6,777 nucleotides of DNA, taken from the NCBI GenBank assembly GCA_947463285.1, contig CANHTV010000206.1, positions 1 to 6,777 of the forward strand. Direction: 5' to 3'. How positions within the stretch are numbered: position 1 is the stretch's first letter; each line of letters opens with the position of its first letter. Made by a program: the position numbers and the translations under genes. This stretch comes from Verrucomicrobiaceae bacterium (GTDB lineage Bacteria; Verrucomicrobiota; Verrucomicrobiia; Verrucomicrobiales; Verrucomicrobiaceae). Below the pieces are notes generated by a model that worked only from the letters and a program-made list of their open reading frames with translations, did no database searches and had not been told where the DNA came from. Below are positions 1-5,016 of the stretch, in pieces.

Positions 1-194
1 AGAAAGTTTTTCACCACATCCGTGCCACGACCACCGCAGCCGATGAGCGCCAGCGTCGTGCGCTCTGAAGGAGCTGGTCGTCCATCTTTACCCAAAGCCG
101 AGGCGGGAATGATCGTGGGAAAACCCAGCGCCAGCCCAGCGGTGGAGCCTAGCTGGATAAAACGACGGCGTGAGGTGGAATCAGTGGTGCTCAT
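1..194 (-). CDS. Gfo/Idh/MocA family oxidoreductase, Tat-exported, N-terminal part only
   Basis: Only the first 64 or so codons are present; the gene runs off the left edge. The N-terminus carries a twin-arginine signal: S8-R-R-R-F-I-Q14, followed by a hydrophobic stretch (about residues 15-33) rich in Ala, Gly and Leu. This predicts folded export to the periplasm. After a short linker comes the start of a Rossmann fold, TLALIGCGGRG (47-57), a perfect GxGxxG dinucleotide-binding motif (G52, G54, G57). Tat signal plus this motif is typical of the secreted Gfo/Idh/MocA dehydrogenases that are expanded in Planctomycetes and Verrucomicrobia; these use NAD(P) on sugars or related polyols. ATG 194 was chosen because it places the RR motif at the usual distance; an in-frame ATG at 215 would add seven residues. 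Neither has a good ribosome site. It lies 26 bases after the Nudix gene and is probably co-transcribed with it. The substrate cannot be inferred. Confidence 0.85.
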   Translation of the reverse strand, partial: MSTTDSTSRRRFIQLGSTAGLALGFPTIIPASALGKDGRPAPSERTTLALIGCGGRGTDVVKNF

Positions 195-220
195 GATGGA
201 GCAGCCTAAACGCATCTGAC

Positions 221-787
221 TTAGCCCATCCTTCCAGCCAGACACAGCAGGGCCAGAACACTGGGACTGTCTTTAATGCGTCCATCTCTGGCCATGGCGA
301 TGGCTTCAGTGAGCGGCAGCCGCTTCACATGGAGCTTCTCAGTTTCATCAGGCGCGGCTTCGCCGAAACTGAGTCCTCGGGCCACAAACAAGTCACAGAC
401 TTCATTGGTCGTAGAGTTTGAAAGCTGAAGCCCGAGAAGCAAGGGATCGATGATTTCAGCGTGGATGCCGGTTTCCTCCAACAACTCGCGGCGGGCACAG
501 TCAGCCGTTTCTTCTCCAGGAGGGCAGCCACCCTCGGGGATTTCCCACTCATAACTGTCATGGCAGTAACGCCACTGGCCGACCAACCAAGTGTAGCCCT
601 CATCATCCAGCGGCACGACACCCACAGCGCGGTTTTTGTATTCCACGACGCCATAGATCCCGCGACCGCCATTCGGATTGATGACCTGATCCTCACGCAC
701 GCGAATCCACGGATTCGCGTAGCCTTCGCGTGTGCTGAGAGTGGTCCAGGGATTGATTTCAGGAGCGGCTTCTTGGGGGTGACTCAT
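221..787 (-). CDS. Nudix hydrolase, ADP-ribose pyrophosphatase-like
   Basis: This is a 188-residue cytoplasmic Nudix enzyme, predicted to cleave a nucleoside diphosphate linked to another group (X) using Mg2+. The Nudix box is complete at residues 86-108: G86-x5-E92-x7-R100-E-L-L-E-E-T-G-I108, with metal-ligand glutamates E104 and E105. The flanking layout resembles ADP-ribose or sugar-nucleotide pyrophosphatases: an N-terminal strand region with NPWIRVREDQV (25-35), then VVEYKNRAVGVVPL (47-60), then WEIPEGG (81-87) leading into the box. Exact substrate is not decidable from sequence. Start: ATG 787 has GGAG about nine bases upstream. ATG 802, five codons earlier, has GGAG only one base away and so is less likely, although it would bring the gene within six bases of the upstream SGNH gene. 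It sits between the SGNH hydrolase and a Gfo/Idh/MocA gene in the same direction, suggesting one transcript. There is no signal peptide, unlike both neighbours. Confidence 0.9.
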   Translation of the reverse strand: MSHPQEAAPEINPWTTLSTREGYANPWIRVREDQVINPNGGRGIYGVVEYKNRAVGVVPLDDEGYTWLVGQWRYCHDSYEWEIPEGGCPPGEETADCARRELLEETGIHAEIIDPLLLGLQLSNSTTNEVCDLFVARGLSFGEAAPDETEKLHVKRLPLTEAIAMARDGRIKDSPSVLALLCLAGRMG

Positions 788-808
788 AGGAGCCGACTCC
801 ATGCTCCA

Positions 809-2218
809 TCAGGCAGCTTTCTTCAAGGCAGGCTTGCCTTTGCCAGCACCTTTACCCTTGGCAGCCGGAGCTGCTTTCGCTGCTGACGGACGGATTTCGA
901 TCTTCACGGGCTGAGGTTGGTTCACCTTGTAGATCTCTTCTTCGATCTCAGCGGCCTTCTTCATTAGGGCAGCCTCCTGGGCTTTGCCCTCGCCATTCCA
1001 CCAGGTTTCAAAGGCGGCCTTGTCTGGCCCACGGAGCTTGCCTTTGCGCTGACCGTAAAGATTTCTCAAAGGACGAATAGCTTCATCGTTACGCTTTTTA
1101 TTCAACTCAATGACACGACGAGCCTGTTCCAGCGTCACGGATTCAGGATCAGATTGGAGCTCGATTTTCTTGCCCAAAATTACACCATCCCAGGTGCCCA
1201 CGACGCGACCGTTTTGCAGCACATCGTAGCGACCGGGTTGGAGGCCGGAGACGGTGAGCACCTCGCCACTTTTACGATGACCTGAGGCAGTAAGGGTGCT
1301 GCCAAGTTTAGCCTCATCCAGCACGGCCCAGGGCAGGCATTTTGGCTGCAAGGTAAAGCTCAGATTCTTACCAGCATCACCACTCACTTCGCTGACGCTG
1401 CTGCCAGGGCTCTGATTGACTTTCCAAGCACCGTTTTGCGCCACGGCGGTGACGTTCCAGACTGCGCCGGGTTCCTCAAAGGCGTCAACCATGCTGTAGG
1501 CCATGACAAATTGCCCGTCACCACCAGGATGGATCGCATCAGAGATGAGCGTGAAGTTGGGATCTTTGCGGCGACCTTCAGTGGTCAGCTCATTCAGAGG
1601 CCCGAAGAGATCAATGAAACCGTAGCCGCGCTTGCGGGCCTGCTCCTGGCCCCACTTGCCGAAGTAGGCGAGCACAGCGTTGTAGTTGTCAGGCTTTTTG
1701 TTTTTCCCGCGCGCTGGATCTTTGGCCACCATCTGCTCGAAGGCCAGATGGTCAAACATCGTCGGACTCATGATAAAGACACGCACCTTCAGTGCATCCA
1801 GCTTGTCAAAAAGCGTGGTCATGTCCTTGGCGTAAGTTTCAAAAATCTGCGGACTGAAATCTTGATACGCGCCGTCATTCATGCCGAGCAAAACCGTCGC
1901 TACCGTGGGCTTGAAGCTGGCGATGTCGTCCTCAAAACGATTCAGGGCATCTGCCGCACGATCACCACCGACGCCAGCATTGCGAAAGTGCAGGCGCATT
2001 TTCGGATAACGGGTGTAGAAGAAATCTTCCACGTATTGAGTGTACTGACACTGGTGCGTGATCGAGTCCCCGATCCAGATGACGCGGTCACCATCCTTCA
2101 GGCCGAGGCCGGCAGCCTGAGGTGCCAGCTTGAGCGCCGGAGCAGTCGGCTGCTGGCTGTAGGATACAGATGAAAAACCTGCGGAGAGGACGATCAACGG
2201 AAGGAGAAAACGATGCAT
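809..2218 (-). CDS. Secreted SGNH/GDSL hydrolase with Lys/Ala-rich C-terminal tail
   Basis: A 469-residue exported esterase-type hydrolase. With ATG 2218 the protein begins MHRFLLPLIVLSAG, a classic signal peptide with likely cleavage after S19-Y-S21. The SGNH blocks are all visible: block I IGDSIT with nucleophile S52, block II NAGVGGD (80-86), block III GMND with N114, and block V DAIH with D227 and H230. The SGNH domain spans roughly residues 40-250. It is followed by a probable beta-rich region (255-360), then a charged helical stretch with a WWNGEGKAQE segment, and a final 28 residues rich in Lys, Ala and Gly. Family members deacylate acetylated sugars, lipids or glycans; the substrate here is unknown. 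A longer start at ATG 2257 would add 13 residues and a second hydrophobic patch before the only early Arg, so I prefer 2218, but neither has a Shine-Dalgarno. It is the first gene of the minus-strand run and is divergent from the Gfo/Idh/MocA gene at 2364. Confidence 0.9.
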   Translation of the reverse strand: MHRFLLPLIVLSAGFSSVSYSQQPTAPALKLAPQAAGLGLKDGDRVIWIGDSITHQCQYTQYVEDFFYTRYPKMRLHFRNAGVGGDRAADALNRFEDDIASFKPTVATVLLGMNDGAYQDFSPQIFETYAKDMTTLFDKLDALKVRVFIMSPTMFDHLAFEQMVAKDPARGKNKKPDNYNAVLAYFGKWGQEQARKRGYGFIDLFGPLNELTTEGRRKDPNFTLISDAIHPGGDGQFVMAYSMVDAFEEPGAVWNVTAVAQNGAWKVNQSPGSSVSEVSGDAGKNLSFTLQPKCLPWAVLDEAKLGSTLTASGHRKSGEVLTVSGLQPGRYDVLQNGRVVGTWDGVILGKKIELQSDPESVTLEQARRVIELNKKRNDEAIRPLRNLYGQRKGKLRGPDKAAFETWWNGEGKAQEAALMKKAAEIEEEIYKVNQPQPVKIEIRPSAAKAAPAAKGKGAGKGKPALKKAA

Positions 2219-2363
2219 GATGAAGGGCAGAAAAAACGCAACCGGAAGAAGGAACATTCATCTCAATCTTAATGCTGCGGATAACGCCAGGGTCATTCGT
2301 CACCCACAATGCGTCATTCCTGTATCGAAGGACTGACCGTGTGGCGTGCGTTTGGCTCTACCT
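2219..2363. promoter_or_regulatory. Divergent intergenic control region
   Basis: This gap separates the starts of the minus-strand SGNH gene and the plus-strand oxidoreductase, so promoters for both should lie here. By eye no hexamer pair is convincing on either strand. On the minus strand a weak TAAGAT (-10-like) lies downstream of ATGACC (-35-like), but the 19-base spacing is poor. An AAGGA at 2328-2332 is 13 bases before a GTG at 2346, an alternative start of the oxidoreductase. The region also holds the GTCATTC repeat listed separately. Confidence 0.4.
2292..2319. repeat. Two direct copies of GTCATTC, 21 bases apart
   Basis: GTCATTC occurs at 2292-2298 and again at 2313-2319. The start-to-start distance of 21 bases is about two helical turns, so a dimeric regulator could contact the same DNA face at both copies. 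The repeat lies between two divergent genes. The copies are short and chance is a real alternative; no regulator is encoded nearby. Confidence 0.3.
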
Positions 2364-3713
2364 ATGCCTAACAACCGTCGCTCCTTTCTCAAACAAGCCT
2401 CTCTGGCGGCCAGTGCGGTCGCCTTCCCTGCCGTGGTGAAGTCGGCCAATCCGAACTCGAAGCTCCAAGTCGCCTCTGTCGGTGCGGATGGCATGGCTTT
2501 CAGTGACATCAAGAACATCGGCGGTCATGCCCAGGTGCAGTATGTCGGCTTTTGTGACATCGACAGCTCACGCTTTGGCAAGGTGGATGCCGAGTTCCCC
2601 GGTGTGGCGCATTTTGACGACTACCGGGAAATGCTGGCCCAGCTTGGCGATAAGGTTGACGCCGTGAATGTCGGCATCCCCGATCACATGCATGCCAAGG
2701 TGGCCATTGAAGCGATGCGTCGCGGCAAGCATGTCTATTGTCAGAAACCGCTGGCACACACGGTCTGGGAGGCGCGGCAGATGCGCTTGGAGGCGGAGAA
2801 GGCCAAGGTGGTGACGCAGATGGGCAATCAGATCCACTCGAACCTGGAATACCGCCTCGGCACGCGACTGATCAAAGAAGGCGCGATTGGCAAGATCAAG
2901 GAAGTGCATTCCTGGGTGGCCGTGACGGGCAATGAACGCAACAAGCGTCTGGCTCCGGCTCCGGCTGGAAAAGTGCCCGCTCATGTGAACTGGGATCTGT
3001 GGATCGGTGTGGCTCCGATGCGGGATTACGCGCCATGTTATCACCCCTTTGTCTGGCGTGACTGGCAGGACTTTGGCGGCGGTGCCTTGGGAGACTTCGG
3101 CTGCCACATTTTGGACCCGGTCTTCACCGCCCTGGGCATCAAGGCACCGATCAGCATCACGGCGGAAAACAGCGGCGTGAATGAGCACATCTGGCCCACG
3201 CATCAGCAGATCGAGTACGTTTTCCCCGGCAATGAACTCATCGCCGGCAAGACTCTGAAAGTGACGTGGACAGATGGTGGCCTGCGCCCCGATCGCAAGC
3301 TGGCGCAGATGCCGGACAATCTGGATCTGCCACGCAGCGGCTCGCTCTTCATCGGCGAGGAAGGCAACCTGGTGCTGGCTCACGTTGCCGGGCCGCGCCT
3401 GTATCCGCTGGAAAAGTTCAAGGGCTTTCAATACCCGAAAGAGAAAGGCCTGAGCCACTGGCATCGCTGGGTGGATGCCTGCCTGGGCGGTGAAAAAACC
3501 AGCGATGGCTTTGACTACGCAGGCCCGCTCTCAGAGACCGTGCAGCTGGGCAATGTGGCGACGCGTTTGGCCATCGGCGAGATCGATCAACGCACCGGAC
3601 GACCTCTGGATCTCAAGACGCTGGAGTGGGACACCGACGCCTTCGCCTTTAAAAACAATCCGGCTGCGGACAAGCTGCTAACCAAGACTTATCGCGACGG
3701 CTGGGCGATCTGA
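2364..3713 (+). CDS. Gfo/Idh/MocA family oxidoreductase, Tat-exported, complete
   Basis: A 449-residue periplasmic NAD(P)-type oxidoreductase. The N-terminus has a textbook Tat signal, N4-R5-R6-S-F-L-K10, followed by an Ala-rich hydrophobic stretch to about residue 27. The Rossmann domain covers about 33-150, with the acidic strand end FCDID (63-67) and the family motif CQKP (126-129, the EKP-type catalytic lysine site). The C-terminal alpha/beta domain includes GGGALGDFGCHILDPVF (238-254), which carries the conserved Asp/His pair near the active site, and the ending LEWD...YRDGWAI typical of secreted planctomycete and verrucomicrobial members. Oddity: the glycine motif reads VGADGMA (39-45), where relatives have GxGGxG; two of three glycine positions are changed. 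Start ATG 2364 was chosen for the Tat signal; an in-frame GTG at 2346 would add six residues. It is transcribed away from the SGNH operon and ends at the shared terminator. Substrate is unknown; a sugar or sugar derivative is likely from the family. Confidence 0.92.
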   Translation: MPNNRRSFLKQASLAASAVAFPAVVKSANPNSKLQVASVGADGMAFSDIKNIGGHAQVQYVGFCDIDSSRFGKVDAEFPGVAHFDDYREMLAQLGDKVDAVNVGIPDHMHAKVAIEAMRRGKHVYCQKPLAHTVWEARQMRLEAEKAKVVTQMGNQIHSNLEYRLGTRLIKEGAIGKIKEVHSWVAVTGNERNKRLAPAPAGKVPAHVNWDLWIGVAPMRDYAPCYHPFVWRDWQDFGGGALGDFGCHILDPVFTALGIKAPISITAENSGVNEHIWPTHQQIEYVFPGNELIAGKTLKVTWTDGGLRPDRKLAQMPDNLDLPRSGSLFIGEEGNLVLAHVAGPRLYPLEKFKGFQYPKEKGLSHWHRWVDACLGGEKTSDGFDYAGPLSETVQLGNVATRLAIGEIDQRTGRPLDLKTLEWDTDAFAFKNNPAADKLLTKTYRDGWAI

Positions 3714-3729
3714 TCATCGTCCCAAAAGC

Positions 3730-3773
3730 AAAAAGCCTGCGGATGTGCATCATGCACGCCCGCAGGCTTTTTT
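3730..3773. terminator. Bidirectional intrinsic terminator between convergent genes
   Basis: GCCTGCGG (3735-3742) pairs perfectly with CCGCAGGC (3760-3767). The stem is extended by A3730-3734 against T3768-3772, with T running on to 3773. Inside it, GTGCAT (3745-3750) and ATGCAC (3752-3757) form a second inner stem after a two-by-two internal mismatch. Because one side is an A run and the other a T run, RNA made from either strand ends in a hairpin plus U tract. It lies 17 bases after the stop of the oxidoreductase and 13 bases beyond the stop of trxB, so it can serve both. Confidence 0.92.
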
Positions 3774-3785
3774 GTGAGGCGGGGA

Positions 3786-4718
3786 TCAATGCACGCCGAT
3801 GCCAGCCAGGTAACGCTCAGCCTCAAGAGCCGAGGCACAGCCCTGACCCGCAGCCGTGATGGCCTGACGATAAACGTGATCAGCGACGTCCCCCGCCGCG
3901 AAGAGACCTTCCGTCTTCGTGCAGGTGCCCTTGGTTTGCAGGATATAGCCGTTCTCATCGGTATCGACGAGATCACCCAGGAACTGGGCGTTTGGCACAT
4001 GGCCGATGGCGACGAAGACGCACTTCAGCTCCAGCTCGCTCTTCTCGCCATTGACGAGGTTTTCCAGGGTGACGGCGCGGACTTCACCTTTGTCGTCGGT
4101 GAGGTATTCCGCCACGGTGCTGTTCCAGATCGGCTTGATTTTCGGATTGGCCAAAGCGCGGTCAGCCATGATCTTCGAAGCACGCAGCGTGTCGCGACGA
4201 TGGATCAAATAAACCGTGCTGGCGAACTTGGTGAGGAAGCTGGCCTCCTCACAGGCACTGTCACCACCGCCAATGACGCACACAGGCACATTGCGATAGA
4301 AGGCACCGTCACAGGTGGCGCAGCTGGTGAGGCCATGACCGATGAGGGATTTTTCATTCGGCAGGCCGAGATGACGTGGTGAGGCCCCCGTCGCAACAAT
4401 GACAGCGCGAGCCTCACGGGTGGTGCCGTCTTCACTGGTGATGATGAAGTGACCTTCAGGGGCTTTAGTGACGCTGCTGACGAATGTGTAGTCGATACGG
4501 GCACCAAATTTCTCCGCCTGCTGCTGCATGTTCATCATCAGCTCAGGCCCCATGATGCCAGAGGGAAAGCCGGGGAAGTTTTCCACCTCAGTCGTCGTCG
4601 TGAGCTGGCCGCCGGGCTGGTTTCCTGAAAGGATGAGCGGGTTCAGATTTGCGCGTCCCGTGTAGATGGCCGCAGTGTAGCCTGCACAGCCGGTGCCGAT
4701 GATGATGACGTTTTCCAT
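3786..4718 (-). CDS. trxB: Thioredoxin reductase (NADPH, FAD)
   Basis: A 310-residue, full-length low-molecular-weight thioredoxin reductase that passes electrons from NADPH through FAD and a redox disulfide to thioredoxin in the cytoplasm. Visible motifs in order: the FAD-binding GTGCAG (8-13); the FAD-domain GGQLTTTTEVENFPGFP (36-52); the redox-active C133-A-T-C136; the NADPH-binding GGGDSA (150-155) with HRR (173-175), which holds the NADPH 2'-phosphate; and the second FAD motif FAAGDVAD (273-280). C11 replaces the proline of the more common GSGPAG. C147, C156, C233, C266 and C294 are further cysteines. Start: ATG 4718 gives MENVIIIG, the usual N-terminus; a TTG at 4730 would add four residues and is unlikely. 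No Shine-Dalgarno is visible. It is alone on its strand, converges on the oxidoreductase with a shared terminator, and diverges from the efflux operon. Confidence 0.97.
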   Translation of the reverse strand: MENVIIIGTGCAGYTAAIYTGRANLNPLILSGNQPGGQLTTTTEVENFPGFPSGIMGPELMMNMQQQAEKFGARIDYTFVSSVTKAPEGHFIITSEDGTTREARAVIVATGASPRHLGLPNEKSLIGHGLTSCATCDGAFYRNVPVCVIGGGDSACEEASFLTKFASTVYLIHRRDTLRASKIMADRALANPKIKPIWNSTVAEYLTDDKGEVRAVTLENLVNGEKSELELKCVFVAIGHVPNAQFLGDLVDTDENGYILQTKGTCTKTEGLFAAGDVADHVYRQAITAAGQGCASALEAERYLAGIGVH

Positions 4719-4740
4719 AGTAGTATTCAAATGATAAAGA

Positions 4741-4773
4741 GGCGCGGAAGATGGGGAGCGCCGTCAGTGGCGC
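4741..4773 (-). promoter_or_regulatory. Possible competing hairpins in the trxB leader
   Basis: In the trxB sense strand the order is GCGCC (4773-4769), GGCGC (4762-4758), GCGCC (4745-4741). The middle arm can pair with either neighbour: a tight hairpin with a six-base loop, or a larger loop of 12 bases. The structures exclude each other, and the last arm ends about 22 bases before ATG 4718. This is an arrangement seen in leaders that control translation or elongation. The arms are only five bases each in GC-rich DNA, so chance is quite possible. Confidence 0.25.
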
Positions 4774-4806
4774 AAGGCGAGGTTTTCATCTCCGAAACCT
4801 TCGCAG

Positions 4807-4834
4807 ATTTTACGAGGCGGAACGAAGACGTGAA
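4807..4834 (-). promoter_or_regulatory. Candidate sigma-70-type promoter for trxB
   Basis: On the minus strand, TTCACG (4834-4829, four of six matches to TTGACA) is followed after 16 bases by TAAAAT (4812-4807, five of six matches to TATAAT). Transcription would begin near 4800, giving a leader of roughly 80 bases before ATG 4718 that includes the possible hairpins. The call rests on hexamers judged by eye only. Confidence 0.35.
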
Positions 4835-4862
4835 CCTATTTTTCGAATATCCAGCGGTTTAG

Positions 4863-4872
4863 CTAAATTTAG
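4863..4872. repeat. 10-base perfect palindrome CTAAATTTAG
   Basis: A perfect inverted repeat in the AT-rich centre of the divergent region, about 29 bases upstream of the candidate trxB -35 box and about 145 bases before the TolC start. It could be a regulator site, but AT-rich palindromes of this length arise by chance, and no second copy is seen in the window. Confidence 0.25.
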
Positions 4873-5016
4873 GTATTCCTGATCAAGAGAAAAATCTGCG
4901 TCACTGATAGAAAATGCTGCCCTGGGCTGTTATCTAGGTCCCCCCAAACCACAACCGCTTCGGCACGGCGTTCTTCCTGCGTCGGCGGAGTTGGCTCTCC
5001 AGCACATCTACACGCC

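Larger units (their letters stand above)
4719..5016. other. Divergent intergenic region between trxB and the efflux operon
   Basis: About 298 bases without a gene. From left to right it contains the trxB leader with three complementary GC-rich arms (4741-4773), a candidate minus-strand promoter (4807-4834), an AT-rich stretch with a 10-base palindrome (4863-4872), and a C run (4940-4945). Close to the TolC start, GGAG (4987-4990) can pair with CTCC (4997-5000); it is too far from ATG 5017 to act as its ribosome site. I found no convincing plus-strand promoter hexamers and no small open reading frame worth calling. Confidence 0.6.

Noticed and set aside
22..219. 65-codon open frame on the plus strand at the left edge
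   Set aside because: The opposite strand encodes a clear Tat signal and GxGxxG motif, so this is its shadow.
461..886. 141-codon open frame on the plus strand over the Nudix gene
   Set aside because: It is antisense to the Nudix box and the SGNH tail; the sequence is low-complexity and without motifs.
1436..2173. 245-codon open frame on the plus strand inside the SGNH hydrolase gene
   Set aside because: It is antisense to the conserved SGNH blocks, has no known motif and no ribosome site.
2219..2257. Longer N-terminus of the SGNH hydrolase from ATG 2257
   Set aside because: It would add a hydrophobic patch without positive charge before a complete signal peptide starting at ATG 2218; kept only as an alternative.
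2568..3464. 298-codon open frame on the minus strand inside the oxidoreductase gene
   Set aside because: It is fully antisense to a well-supported Gfo/Idh/MocA gene; its translation is rich in His, Arg and Gln, with no recognisable domain, as expected for a shadow frame in GC-rich DNA.
3774..4382. 202-codon open frame on the plus strand inside trxB
   Set aside because: It is the antisense shadow of a highly conserved gene, begins inside the terminator region and has no recognisable domain.
4921..4950. Plus-strand promoter around TTATCTAGG before the TolC gene
   Set aside because: The -10-like match is poor and no -35-like hexamer sits at proper spacing.
4987..5000. GGAG as ribosome site for the TolC gene
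   Set aside because: It lies 26 bases before the ATG and can pair with the nearby CTCC, so it is too distant and possibly hidden.
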